64,000 nt of DNA, from the NCBI RefSeq assembly GCF_000968015.1, contig NZ_LACH01000002.1, forward strand, positions 46,023-110,022. The letters run 5' to 3'. The stretch comes from Pseudomonas fluorescens (GTDB lineage Bacteria; Pseudomonadota; Gammaproteobacteria; Pseudomonadales; Pseudomonadaceae). Positions within the stretch are counted from its first letter, which is position 1. Each line of letters opens with the position of its first letter. A program made the position numbers and the translations under genes. The notes beneath the pieces were generated by a model. That model had not been told where the DNA came from and searched no databases. It worked only from the letters and a program-made list of their open reading frames with translations. Shown here in pieces: positions 55,650-64,000 of the stretch.

Positions 55650-56168
55650 TCAGGGTTCACTGCGCAGCACCAACTCGACCATCAAATCATCCGCCAGGGT
55701 TTCCAGGCGCGATTGCAGCACGTCCAGGGACAACGTCAGCGGCACGGCCAGAATCGCTTCAGCGTGAAACAAAGGCTCGCTGCTCATCGGCGCCGGACGT
55801 ACTTCGGTCACCAGACGCTCCAGGTTCACCCCCTGCTCACTCAGCAGACGCGTGATGTCGCGTACGATCCCCGGGCGATCATTGCCCACCAATTCCATGG
55901 CAATCGGTTTCCAGGTGCAGGATTGCTCGATGCCGCTTTCGGCAATCAGCACGCGAATGCCATGGGCGGACAATGCCTGTAGGGCATCCACCAATTCATC
56001 GTAGGCCTCGGCCGGCACACCCACACGAAGAATCCCGGCGAACTGCCCGGCCATGCGTGACATGCGGCTCTCCAGCCAGTTGCCGCCGTGCTCGGCGATG
56101 CATTGGGCAATGCGCTCGACCTGCCCTGGCTTGTCCGGAGCGAAAACAGTGAGTACGAGGTGGTCCAT
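55650..56168 (-). CDS. gcvR: Glycine cleavage system transcriptional repressor GcvR (double ACT)
   Basis: A 172-residue protein made of two ACT domains (about 3-80 and 90-170; LVLTVFAPDKPGQVERIAQC and AMELVGNDRPGIVRDITRLL). GcvR binds glycine and antagonises GcvA control of the glycine cleavage operon in E. coli. In Pseudomonas this gene is sometimes simply annotated glycine cleavage protein R. There is no DNA-binding domain. Unlinked to gcv genes here. Confidence 0.88.
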   Translation of the reverse strand: MDHLVLTVFAPDKPGQVERIAQCIAEHGGNWLESRMSRMAGQFAGILRVGVPAEAYDELVDALQALSAHGIRVLIAESGIEQSCTWKPIAMELVGNDRPGIVRDITRLLSEQGVNLERLVTEVRPAPMSSEPLFHAEAILAVPLTLSLDVLQSRLETLADDLMVELVLRSEP

Positions 56169-56250
56169 GGCGCAGCCCTCTTGTCATGACTTTTGTTATA
56201 GAAAAGCAAGTATAGGCAAGGGCTGGGCCTTCGCTGATGCGTCTGAAGCC

Positions 56251-56315
56251 TTCGCGAGCTAGCTCGCTCCCACAAGGATCGTGCAGGCCTTTGTGGGAGC
56301 GAGCTTGCTCGCGAT
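56251..56315. repeat. REPIN upstream of gcvR and glcB
   Basis: REP at 56251-56273 and inverted REP at 56293-56315, with a 19-base spacer. Confidence 0.85.
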
Positions 56316-56713
56316 TGGGCCGCCACCAATGAACCTGCCGAAAACAAATCGTGTACAAGTTTTGATATTTAACTGGAACAATCTAATGGTTTTTTGAGAA
56401 CATCCCGATCCCCGACGTGACTGCAATGCGTCATGGGGTCGCAGAACGACGTAATTAGTCTAATTTTCACAAGCGCAATTCATCATGTAGTATGCCGCAG
56501 CGCGCACTACATAACGCTGGATCGATGTCTGCCGCAGGTGCAGCCACAAACCCGAAAGCCCCGTCAGCAAGGCCTCAACGCCGTTGATTGGTCATAACCC
56601 AGCCGCCCGCAACGGCATGTACTGGTCAAGAGGTTTGTGGTTTAAATGCCAGAGGCTTCATTGTTAAATTGAAGAGCTGAAAAGCGAAATAGCTGAGCAG
56701 AGTGAGGCAAGCA
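56316..56713 (+). promoter_or_regulatory. glcB upstream region
   Basis: About 400 bases without a gene. It holds the perfect inverted repeat ATGTAGT (56485-56491) / ACTACAT (56506-56512) and must contain the glcB promoter. A GAGG SD lies just before the glcB ATG. No other structure seen. Confidence 0.6.
56485..56512. promoter_or_regulatory. TGTAGT-N14-ACTACA palindrome, probable RccR operator
   Basis: A 7-bp perfect inverted repeat about 200 bases upstream of glcB. RccR, an RpiR-family regulator of P. fluorescens, controls the glyoxylate shunt including glcB, and its sites as I remember are built from TGTAGT/ACTACA half-sites. Confidence 0.6.
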
Positions 56714-58891
56714 ATGACTGAACACGTTCAAGTCGGTGGCCTGCAGGTCGCCAAAGTCCTGTTCGACTTCGTGAACAACGAAGCCATTCCCGGTACCGGC
56801 CTCACCGCCGATAAGTTCTGGGCCGGTGCCGATAAGGTCATTCATGACCTGGCGCCGAAGAACAAAGCCCTACTCGCCAAACGCGATGATTTCCAGGCTC
56901 GTATCGATGGCTGGCACCAATCCCGTGCCGGCCAGGCGCACGATGCCGTGGCTTATAAAGCCTTCTTGCAAGACATCGGTTATCTGCTGCCAGAAGCGGC
57001 CGATTTCCAGGCAACGACGCAAAACGTCGATGACGAAATCGCCCGCATGGCCGGCCCACAACTTGTGGTTCCGGTGATGAACGCCCGTTTCGCGCTCAAT
57101 GCCTCGAACGCCCGTTGGGGTTCGCTGTATGACGCGCTCTACGGCACCGATGCCATCAGCGAAGCTGACGGCGCGGAAAAAGGCAAAGGCTACAACAAGG
57201 TTCGCGGCGACAAGGTCATCGCCTTCGCCCGTGCCTTCCTCGACGAAGCGGCGCCATTGGCTGCCGGCACTCACGTCGATTCCACCGGCTACAAGATCGT
57301 TGAGGGCAAACTGGTGGTCGCCCTTAAAGGCGGCAGCAATACCGGCCTGCGCAACGATGCACAGCTGATCGGTTTCCACGGCGATGCCGCCGCACCGACC
57401 GCGATCCTGCTGAAAAACAACGGCCTGCACTTCGAAATCCAGGTCGACGCCAGCACCCCGGTCGGCCAGACCGACGCTGCCGGCCTCAAAGACATCCTGA
57501 TGGAAGCCGCGCTGACCACCATCATGGACTGCGAAGACTCCGTCGCCGCCGTCGATGCCGATGACAAAGTGGTGATCTACCGCAACTGGCTCGGCCTGAT
57601 GAAGGGCGATCTGTCGGAAGAAGTCTCCAAGGGCGGTCAGACCTTTACCCGCACCATGAACGCCGACCGCACCTACACCGCTCTCGATGGCAGCGAATTG
57701 AGCCTGCACGGTCGCTCGCTGTTGTTCGTGCGCAACGTCGGTCACCTGATGACCATCGACGCGATCCTGGATAAGGATGGCAACGAAGTGCCGGAAGGCA
57801 TCCTCGACGGTCTGGTCACCAGCCTCGCGGCAATTCATAGCCTCAACGGCAACAACTCGCGCAAGAACAGCCGCACTGGCTCGGTCTACATCGTGAAGCC
57901 GAAGATGCATGGCCCGGAAGAAGCGGCGTTCACCAACGAGCTGTTCGGTCGCATCGAAGAAGTACTCGGTCTGCCGCGCAACACGCTGAAAGTCGGGATC
58001 ATGGACGAGGAGCGCCGTACCACGGTCAACCTCAAGGCCTGCATCAAGGCTGCCAGCGAGCGTGTAGTGTTCATCAACACCGGTTTCCTCGACCGTACCG
58101 GCGATGAAATCCACACCTCCATGGAAGCCGGCCCGATGGTGCGCAAGGCGGACATGAAGGCTGAGAAGTGGATCGGCGCCTACGAGAACTGGAACGTCGA
58201 TATCGGTTTGAGCACCGGCCTGCAAGGTCGCGCGCAGATCGGTAAAGGCATGTGGGCCATGCCGGACCTGATGGCAGCGATGCTCGAACAGAAAATCGCT
58301 CACCCGATGGCCGGCGCCAACACTGCGTGGGTTCCATCGCCGACCGCTGCCGCGCTGCATGCGCTGCACTACCACAAGGTCGATGTGTTCGCTCGTCAGG
58401 CCGAACTGGCCAAACGTGCACGCGCTTCGGTGGACGACATCCTGACCATTCCATTGGCAGTGAACCAGCAGTGGACTGCAGAACAGATCAAGAACGAACT
58501 GGACAACAACGCCCAGGGCATTCTCGGTTACGTGGTGCGCTGGATCGATCAGGGCGTGGGCTGTTCGAAAGTGCCGGACATCAACGACGTCGGCCTGATG
58601 GAAGACCGTGCGACGCTGCGGATTTCCAGCCAGCACATCGCCAACTGGCTGCGTCACGGCATCGTCACCGAAGATCAGGTCATGGAAAGCCTCCAGCGCA
58701 TGGCGCCAGTGGTTGACCGTCAGAACGCCAATGACTCGCTGTACCGTCCATTGGCGCCGAACTTCGACAGCAACATCGCCTTCCAGGCGGCGGTCGAACT
58801 GGTGGTCGAAGGCACCAAACAGCCGAACGGCTACACCGAGCCGGTTCTGCACCGTCGCCGCCGCGAGTTCAAGGCTGCCAATGGCCTGTAA
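56714..58891 (+). CDS. glcB: Malate synthase G
   Basis: Condenses glyoxylate with acetyl-CoA to malate in the glyoxylate shunt and glycolate use. The 725-residue length is exactly that of the G isoform. Landmarks: [29 protein letters not shown] with the catalytic Arg, [18 protein letters not shown] and the Mg-binding [18 protein letters not shown] region. The ATG at 56714 follows GTGAGG; the in-frame GTG at 56702 lacks an SD. Monocistronic with a strong terminator. Confidence 0.97.
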   Translation: MTEHVQVGGLQVAKVLFDFVNNEAIPGTGLTADKFWAGADKVIHDLAPKNKALLAKRDDFQARIDGWHQSRAGQAHDAVAYKAFLQDIGYLLPEAADFQATTQNVDDEIARMAGPQLVVPVMNARFALNASNARWGSLYDALYGTDAISEADGAEKGKGYNKVRGDKVIAFARAFLDEAAPLAAGTHVDSTGYKIVEGKLVVALKGGSNTGLRNDAQLIGFHGDAAAPTAILLKNNGLHFEIQVDASTPVGQTDAAGLKDILMEAALTTIMDCEDSVAAVDADDKVVIYRNWLGLMKGDLSEEVSKGGQTFTRTMNADRTYTALDGSELSLHGRSLLFVRNVGHLMTIDAILDKDGNEVPEGILDGLVTSLAAIHSLNGNNSRKNSRTGSVYIVKPKMHGPEEAAFTNELFGRIEEVLGLPRNTLKVGIMDEERRTTVNLKACIKAASERVVFINTGFLDRTGDEIHTSMEAGPMVRKADMKAEKWIGAYENWNVDIGLSTGLQGRAQIGKGMWAMPDLMAAMLEQKIAHPMAGANTAWVPSPTAAALHALHYHKVDVFARQAELAKRARASVDDILTIPLAVNQQWTAEQIKNELDNNAQGILGYVVRWIDQGVGCSKVPDINDVGLMEDRATLRISSQHIANWLRHGIVTEDQVMESLQRMAPVVDRQNANDSLYRPLAPNFDSNIAFQAAVELVVEGTKQPNGYTEPVLHRRRREFKAANGL

Positions 58892-58917
58892 CTAAGCGCT
58901 GACGCCGGACAAAAAAA

Positions 58918-58948
58918 GGCCCTGATCGAAAGATCAGGGCCTTTTTGT
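58918..58948. terminator. Terminator of glcB
   Basis: GGCCCTGATC-GAAA-GATCAGGGCC with a GNRA loop, followed by TTTTTG and preceded by an A-tract; it can also terminate the convergent response-regulator gene. Confidence 0.93.
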
Positions 58949-58961
58949 TTCAAATCGGTTC

Positions 58962-59408
58962 CTACACATCCATTCCCAACTCATGCTTGACCAGCGCCAA
59001 TAGCTTGCCGGTATCGACAGGCTTGAGCAGGAAGTCGACCACGCTCAAATGCATCGCGGCGATCGCATCTTTTACGTCAGCGTCACCGGAAACGATGATG
59101 AACGGCATTGCCGCCCGAACCGATTCACGGACCTGCCGGATCAGGTCCAGACCATCGACATTTCCCATCCGCAGATCGGTAATCACCAGGCCAATCGATG
59201 GCATCGTCTCCAACATCTTGAGTGCCGTTTCGCCACTGGCGGCAGTCATGCAGCGCACCCCGTCCAGCGCCAGAATCTCCGACAGCAACTCGCGCGCGTC
59301 TTTATCGTCGTCGACGATCAGCACCCGCTGCGGCGGCAGGTCAGGTTCCAGCATGACGTCGCTCAGCGCCTTGCGCTCGGCGTCACTCAAAATATCGTGG
59401 TCGGACAT
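58962..59408 (-). CDS. Single-domain response regulator
   Basis: A 148-residue protein: a 28-residue leader, then one CheY-like receiver with the acidic pair VLIVDDDKDA, the phospho-acceptor Asp in LVITDLRMGNVDG, the Ser of FIIVSGDAD and the switch Lys in FLLKPVDTGKL. No output domain, so it must act through protein contact. No histidine kinase lies next to it. Convergent with glcB and divergent from the cNMP/CBS gene, whose start is about 200 bases away. Confidence 0.9.
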   Translation of the reverse strand: MSDHDILSDAERKALSDVMLEPDLPPQRVLIVDDDKDARELLSEILALDGVRCMTAASGETALKMLETMPSIGLVITDLRMGNVDGLDLIRQVRESVRAAMPFIIVSGDADVKDAIAAMHLSVVDFLLKPVDTGKLLALVKHELGMDV

Positions 59409-59616
59409 GGCTTACTCTACGTTTTCATTTCTATTCCCTAGCACATCCGTCAGACATCGCTAAGCAGACCTTCAATGTGCACGTCGTCGGAAAAGTTTCC
59501 TATAGCCAATGTAGGAGGTTTTTCCCACAGTTGCGTCAGACATTTCCCAAATACCGACAGCTTCACTGCCTACCTAGACTTACGTCCAATGGGCACCCCG
59601 CGCGCAGGGGCCGACC

Positions 59617-61602
59617 ATGGCTGAGTCATCCGACAACAACAATTCAAAAAAGACTGCGGTAATGGTTATGAGTAAAGCGGACGCCTTCACACAGGCAGGG
59701 AAAACCGCGGTGTTGCAGAACATCCAGGGCACTTTGCAATTCCTTCAGCGCTTCCCGCCCTTCAATCAAATGGAACACGCCCACTTGGCGTACCTGGTCG
59801 AGCAGTGTCAGCTGCGTTTTTATGCACCCGGCGAGAGCATCATCAAGCCCGCCGACGGCCCGGTTGAGCATTTCTACATCGTTAAACAAGGCCGGGTCGT
59901 GGGTGAACGCCCCCATACGGCCAAGGGCGGAACCGAAACCACCTTCGAAATCACCACTGGCGAGTGTTTCCCCCTTGCCGCGCTGCTGGGTGAGCGCGCG
60001 ACCCGCACCGAGCACCTGGCCGGCGAAGACACCTTTTGCCTACAGCTGAACAAGCTGGCGTTCATCAAGCTGTTCGCACTTTCCAACACGTTTCGCGACT
60101 TTGCCCTACGCGGCGTCAGCAGCCTGCTGGATCAGGTCAACCAGCAAGTCCAGCAAAAAGCCGTGGAAACCCTCGGCACCCAGTACTCGCTCAATACTCG
60201 CCTGGGCGAATTGGCCATGCGCCACCCGGTGACCTGCAGCCCGGCCACGCCGCTGCGTGAAGCCGTGACCCTGATGCATGAGCAGCAAGTCGGCAGCATC
60301 GTGGTGGTCGACGAACATAAAGCGCCGCTGGGGATTTTCACCCTGCGCGACCTGCGCCATGTGGTGGCCGACGGCACTAACGACTTCAACGAAGCCATCG
60401 AACGGCACATGACCCAGGCGCCGTTTTACCTGTCGCCGGACCACAGCGCCTTCGATGCGGCGATTGCCATGACCGAGCGGCACATCGCCCACGTCTGCCT
60501 GGTCAAGGATCATCGCCTGTGCGGCGTGGTCTCGGAACGTGACCTGTTTTCCCTGCAACGGGTCGATCTGGTTCATCTGGCGCGGACTATCCGCAGCGCC
60601 CAGAAAGTGGAAAATCTGGTCGCGATGCGCGGCGAAATCGGCCAACTAATAGAGCGCATGCTGGCCCACGGCGCCTCTTCCACCCAGATCACGCACATCA
60701 TCACCCTGCTCAACGACCACACCGTGTGCCGGGTGATCGAACTGACCCTTGCCGAGAAAGGTGACCCCGGCATTCCGTTCAGTTGGCTGTGCTTCGGTAG
60801 CGAAGGCCGCCGCGAGCAGACGCTGCACACCGATCAGGACAACGGCATTCTGTTCGAAGCCCGGGACGCGGCCCACGCCGCCGAGATTCGCGGCAAATTG
60901 CTGCCCATTGCCCAGCAGATCAACCAGAGCCTGGCGCTCTGCGGTTTTACCCTGTGCAAGGGCAACATCATGGCCGGCAACCCGGAGCTGTGCCTGTCCA
61001 GGGCCGAATGGTCGCGACGTTTTGCGGCGTTTATTCGCGAGGCAACGCCGGAGAACCTGCTGGGTTCGAGCATTTATTTCGACTTGCGGGTGGTCTGGGG
61101 TGACGAGCAAGGCTGCGAGCAGCTGCGTCAGGGCATTCTCAACCAGGTGAATGACAACCGGCTGTTCCAACGGATGATGGCCGAGAACGCCCTGCGCAAC
61201 CGTCCGCCCGTAGGACGTTTCCGTGAGTTCGTACTGGCTCGCAAGAATGGCGAGAAAGCCACTCTGGACTTGAAAATCCAGGGCCTGGCGCCTTTCGTCG
61301 ACGGTGCCCGACTGCTCGCGCTGGCCCATGGGATCGAGGCGAACAACACGCTGGATCGCTTTCGCCAACTGGTGGACAAAGAAGTCATCGAACGGCTGGA
61401 CGGTGCGGCGTACGAAGAGGCCTATCACTTCATCCAGCAAGCCCGCATGCAGCAACATCAGCTACAGACCCGAGAGAATTTGCCCTACTCCAACCGAGTC
61501 GATCCGGACAGTCTCAATCATCTGGATCGACGTATCCTGCGTGAATCCCTGCGCCAGGCACAACGCCTGCAAAGCAGCCTGGCCCTGCGGTATCAGCTAT
61601 GA
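59617..61602 (+). CDS. cNMP-binding / CBS-pair / DUF294 nucleotidyltransferase-like protein
   Basis: A 661-residue cytosolic protein with a Crp-like cyclic-nucleotide domain (about 45-170), two CBS domains (about 200-330), a DUF294 nucleotidyltransferase-like domain with GSEGRREQTLHTDQDNG (about 395-411) and a DUF294 C-terminal region. The GSxxR..DxD pattern resembles GlnD-type transferases, so it may modify a partner on binding nucleotides. ATG at 59617 has AGGGG upstream; ATG at 59668 is an alternative. Its stop overlaps the next gene by 4 bases. Target unknown. Confidence 0.87.
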   Translation: MAESSDNNNSKKTAVMVMSKADAFTQAGKTAVLQNIQGTLQFLQRFPPFNQMEHAHLAYLVEQCQLRFYAPGESIIKPADGPVEHFYIVKQGRVVGERPHTAKGGTETTFEITTGECFPLAALLGERATRTEHLAGEDTFCLQLNKLAFIKLFALSNTFRDFALRGVSSLLDQVNQQVQQKAVETLGTQYSLNTRLGELAMRHPVTCSPATPLREAVTLMHEQQVGSIVVVDEHKAPLGIFTLRDLRHVVADGTNDFNEAIERHMTQAPFYLSPDHSAFDAAIAMTERHIAHVCLVKDHRLCGVVSERDLFSLQRVDLVHLARTIRSAQKVENLVAMRGEIGQLIERMLAHGASSTQITHIITLLNDHTVCRVIELTLAEKGDPGIPFSWLCFGSEGRREQTLHTDQDNGILFEARDAAHAAEIRGKLLPIAQQINQSLALCGFTLCKGNIMAGNPELCLSRAEWSRRFAAFIREATPENLLGSSIYFDLRVVWGDEQGCEQLRQGILNQVNDNRLFQRMMAENALRNRPPVGRFREFVLARKNGEKATLDLKIQGLAPFVDGARLLALAHGIEANNTLDRFRQLVDKEVIERLDGAAYEEAYHFIQQARMQQHQLQTRENLPYSNRVDPDSLNHLDRRILRESLRQAQRLQSSLALRYQL

Positions 61603-62306
61603 GCCTGTTTTCATGGCTGCGCCCGGCAGGTCCGAGCCTTCCCGGCGAACTCCAACAACGTCTGCAACGCTTGCCCCCGGCGGCAGAGCTCGGCGAATGC
61701 AGCCTGCGCGAACAACGCTGGGTGGTGCTCGACCTGGAAACCACCGGGCTGAACCTGAACAAGGATCGGGTGTTGTCCATCGGCGCGGTGGTGATCGAGG
61801 ACGGGGCGATCGATTTCAGCCAGCAGTTCGAACGCACGTTGCAATGCGCCGATATGAAGTTGGCTCCCAGCGTGTTGATCCATGGCCTGGCGCCGAGTGC
61901 GATTGCCGCGGGCAGTGATCCGGCTCAAGCCCTGGTCGAACTCATGGAGTTCGTCGGCGACAGCCCGGTGCTGGCATTTCATGCGCCGTTCGATCAGCAC
62001 ATGCTCGGGCGCGCCTTGAAAGATCATCTGGGCTACAAGTTGCAGCATCCATTTCTGGATGTGGCTGATATCGCGCCGTTGCTTTGCCCTCAGGCGCACA
62101 TTCGCGACGCCGGGCTGGATCAGTGGATCGACTGGTTCAAACTGGAAGTATTCGAGCGTCACAATGCCAGTGCCGATGCGTTGGCCACCGCTGAACTGGC
62201 GTTGATTCTGTTCAGCCGGGCGCGACAGATGCAGATTCATAGCCCGTTGAATTTGCAGCAACGGGTGAATCAGTGGAAGCGGCGGCAGCAAGCGCCTTCT
62301 TTCTAA
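61599..62306 (+). CDS. DnaQ-like 3'-5' exonuclease
   Basis: A 235-residue DEDDh exonuclease related to the DNA polymerase III epsilon subunit. The residues are present in WVVLDLETTGLNL (Asp, Glu), AFHAPFDQHML (Asp) and FERHNASADALATAEL (His, Asp). It begins inside the stop of the cNMP/CBS protein gene (ATGA), so the two are translationally coupled. Family members in this context are usually annotated as exonuclease but their substrate is not known. Confidence 0.88.
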   Translation: MSLFSWLRPAGPSLPGELQQRLQRLPPAAELGECSLREQRWVVLDLETTGLNLNKDRVLSIGAVVIEDGAIDFSQQFERTLQCADMKLAPSVLIHGLAPSAIAAGSDPAQALVELMEFVGDSPVLAFHAPFDQHMLGRALKDHLGYKLQHPFLDVADIAPLLCPQAHIRDAGLDQWIDWFKLEVFERHNASADALATAELALILFSRARQMQIHSPLNLQQRVNQWKRRQQAPSF

Positions 62307-62400
62307 AAGACTCCTACAGGGGTTTTTGCGCCAATACACCGACGTTGGCGGCCACCCGACCAGCGCCAATTGCTTACCTCCCCCGCCTCTGCCACAATCG

Positions 62401-62419
62401 CGAACAATTCTCGTTAGTT
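62401..62419 (+). promoter_or_regulatory. Fur-box-like site before the ECF sigma gene
   Basis: AACAATTCTCGTTAG (62403-62417) matches 11 of 15 positions of an AATGATTCTCATTAT-type iron box, 28-42 bases before the sigma gene start. Fur control is expected for a FecI-type sigma. Confidence 0.45.
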
Positions 62420-62444
62420 AATACTTCCCAATCGGTGATGCTAC

Positions 62445-62963
62445 GTGTCGTCAGTCCAAAGCCCTCAAAGTGAGCTCGTTGGTGCGTTGTATCGCGACCA
62501 TCGCGGTTGGCTATTGGCCTGGCTGCGACGCAATGTCGCCTGTCCGCAACGAGCCGAAGACCTGAGTCAGGACACTTTCGTGCGTTTGCTGGGTCGTGAG
62601 GAACTGAAGGAGCCGCGTGAACCGCGCGCGTTTCTGGTGGCGATTGCCAAGGGTCTGCTGTTCGACTATTTCCGCCGCGCCGCGCTGGAACAGGCCTACC
62701 TCACCGAACTGATGCTGATCCCCGCAGGTGAACAACCGTCAGTGGAGGAACAGCAACTGATCCTCGAGGACCTCAAAGCCATTGACCGCCTGCTCGGCAA
62801 GCTCTCAAGCAAGGCCCGGGCAGCTTTTCTCTACAACCGGCTCGACGGCCTCGGCCACGCCGAAATCGCCGAGCGCCTGGGCGTGTCAGTACCGCGGGTG
62901 CGTCAGTACCTGGCCCAGGGCATTCGTCAGTGCTACATCGCGTTGTACGGTGAGCCGGTATGA
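62445..62963 (+). CDS. FecI-type ECF RNA polymerase sigma factor
   Basis: A 172-residue sigma with region 2 (LYRDHRGWLLAWLRRNVACP, AEDLSQDTFVRLL) and region 4 with its helix-turn-helix (AEIAERLGVSVPRVRQYLAQ). The start is GTG at 62445 with a weak GGTGA SD. It overlaps its FecR partner by 4 bases. Such pairs respond to a siderophore bound by a TonB receptor, whose gene should follow just beyond the window. By its place not far from glcB it may correspond to FiuI of P. aeruginosa; that is a guess. Confidence 0.9.
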   Translation: MSSVQSPQSELVGALYRDHRGWLLAWLRRNVACPQRAEDLSQDTFVRLLGREELKEPREPRAFLVAIAKGLLFDYFRRAALEQAYLTELMLIPAGEQPSVEEQQLILEDLKAIDRLLGKLSSKARAAFLYNRLDGLGHAEIAERLGVSVPRVRQYLAQGIRQCYIALYGEPV

Positions 62964-63931
62964 GTCCGGTCAGTTCCAAACCCGTCTCGGTGCAGGTGCT
63001 GGATGCCGCGATTGCCTGGCAATTGTCCCTGGACTCCGGCAACCCGGTGGAGCGCGAAGAGTTCGCCAAATGGCACGCTGCCCACGAAGAACATGCGCGG
63101 GCCTGGCGCCAATTGGGCATGCTCGACCAGCGTTTCAGCGTTGCCAGCGGCCCGGCTCGTACTGCTTTACTGCAATCGCGCGAAAGCATTCGCCGGCGTT
63201 TGCGCAAACTTGGCAGCGGCGTGGCCAGCATCGTCGCGGTGATCGGGTTGGCGCTGTTCGCCGGTGATCGTTATCTGCCAATCGACTATTGGCTGGCCGA
63301 CCAGCGCACCGCCACCGGTGAGCAACGCACCCTGCGCCTGACCGACGGCACGCTGATCAACCTCAACACCCACAGTGCCGTGGATGTACGTTTCGATGAA
63401 AAACAACGGCTGATCATCCTCCAGGAAGGGGAAATTCTCGTCGAAACCGGTCATGGCGACGCCCGGCCGTTTATCGTCGAAACCCGCGAAGGCAGCATGC
63501 GCGCACTGGGGACAAGGTTCCTGGTCAAGCGCGAAGACGAAGGTACGCGCCTGAGCGTGCTGAAATCGGCGGTGGCGGCCCATCCTGAGTCGAGCCCTGA
63601 AGAACAGATTCTGCGTGAAGGCCAGCAAGTCATGATGCGCAGCAATGGCCTCGGGCCGATCGTCGCGCTCAACCTCGGCGCCGATGCCTGGACGCGCGGC
63701 ATGCTGGTGGTGGACAACGCGCGGCTGGAAGACCTGGTCCATGAACTCGGTCGCTATCGCCGCGGGCATCTTGGCGTTGCACCAGAAATCGCTGACCTGC
63801 GAATCACCGGCAGCTTCCCGCTGCACGACACCGATCTGGCCCTGAGCGCCCTGCTGCCGACCCTGCCGGTGCAGATCGAACAGCACACGCCGTGGTGGGT
63901 GACGGTGGCAAAGGCTGAAGCCAAACCCTGA
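62960..63931 (+). CDS. FecR-type anti-sigma / sigma regulator
   Basis: A 323-residue inner-membrane protein that relays receptor occupancy to the sigma factor. The N-terminal cytosolic part (about 1-85) has the DUF4880 features (VQVLDAAIAWQLSLDSGNPV, EEFAKWHAAHEEHARAW), then one membrane helix (about 92-107, SIVAVIGLALFAGD) and the periplasmic FecR domain (TLRLTDGTLINLNTHSAVDV onward). The end of the domain (SALLPTLPVQIEQ) resembles secretin/TonB-N-like folds. Cotranscribed with the sigma gene. Confidence 0.93.
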   Translation: MSPVSSKPVSVQVLDAAIAWQLSLDSGNPVEREEFAKWHAAHEEHARAWRQLGMLDQRFSVASGPARTALLQSRESIRRRLRKLGSGVASIVAVIGLALFAGDRYLPIDYWLADQRTATGEQRTLRLTDGTLINLNTHSAVDVRFDEKQRLIILQEGEILVETGHGDARPFIVETREGSMRALGTRFLVKREDEGTRLSVLKSAVAAHPESSPEEQILREGQQVMMRSNGLGPIVALNLGADAWTRGMLVVDNARLEDLVHELGRYRRGHLGVAPEIADLRITGSFPLHDTDLALSALLPTLPVQIEQHTPWWVTVAKAEAKP

Positions 63932-63955
63932 GATTTTCTGCGTTTGGGCCGACGC

Positions 63956-63996
63956 CATCGCGGCGGTGCGGCGATCCGACAAGCCACGCTCCCACA
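63956..63996. repeat. Divergent REP at the right edge
   Basis: ATCGCGGCGGTGCGGCGATC..AAGCCACGCTCCCAC shares the outer ends of the REP but has a longer changed loop, like the interrupted arm at 28003-28042. A partner may lie beyond the window. Confidence 0.55.
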
Positions 63997-64000
63997 GGTT

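Noticed and set aside
56870..58852. 660-codon minus-strand frame opposite glcB
   Set aside because: Shadow of the malate synthase gene with no SD and a composition explained by the sense codons.

Overview
The window is a chromosomal segment of a Pseudomonas of the fluorescens/putida type. Gene order and protein sequence point there: cca-folK-folB-plsY-tsaD / rpsU-dnaG-rpoD / an RmcA-like c-di-GMP protein, davBA-pqqFABCDE, bioBFHCD, and fadE-type acyl-CoA dehydrogenases with glcB beyond. Many intergenic gaps carry the GTGGGAGCGAGC..GCTCGCGAT REP/REPIN pairs typical of this genus. I see no transposase, phage gene or CRISPR array.

Layout. 1-3.2 kb: end of cca, folate genes folK/folB, plsY and tsaD. 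3.4-8 kb: macromolecular synthesis operon rpsU-dnaG-rpoD. 8.1-11.9 kb: large periplasmic-sensor PAS-GGDEF-EAL protein. 11.9-14.4 kb: a CAU-anticodon tRNA followed by a small accessory segment (HigB/HigA-like toxin-antitoxin, a DUF6124-type small protein behind a strongly structured 5' leader, and a stand-alone FtsH/M41-like metalloprotease). Two almost identical terminator hairpins bound this segment. 14.4-27.9 kb: membrane PQQ glucose dehydrogenase, Lrp regulator, lysine catabolism davBA and the PQQ cofactor operon pqqFABCDE with a downstream S9 peptidase; the cofactor is thus made next to one of its main users. 28-31.6 kb: YqaE membrane peptide, a second toxin-antitoxin pair, a class-III aminotransferase and a divergent LysR regulator. 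31.8-44.1 kb: three acyl-CoA dehydrogenase paralogues and a diguanylate cyclase, interrupted by a 5 kb block holding a MauG-like dihaem protein, an AT-rich kilobase and a secreted protein of unknown function. 44.3-50.2 kb: a small flagellar-rod-like protein, the biotin operon bioBFHCD and comF, with a BirA-type operator lying inside the comF start. 50.4-58.9 kb: ModE-like regulator, PhoX, SrkA kinase, RarD, GcvR and malate synthase G. 59-64 kb: a receiver-only regulator, a cNMP/CBS/DUF294 protein overlapping a DnaQ-like exonuclease, and an ECF sigma/FecR pair whose TonB receptor probably lies just past the right edge.

The best candidates for something undescribed are the RBS-sequestering leader RNA in front of the DUF6124 gene, the tRNA-linked segment around it, the MauG-like/secreted-protein locus, and the BirA operator shared by bioB and the comF coding sequence. 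Several regulatory sites were found by eye and agree with known regulons: PsrA-type boxes before an acyl-CoA dehydrogenase, a TGTAGT-N14-ACTACA palindrome before glcB, a Pho-box-like site before phoX and a Fur-box-like site before the ECF sigma gene. All functional calls rest on reading motifs and remembered family features; no database search was run.
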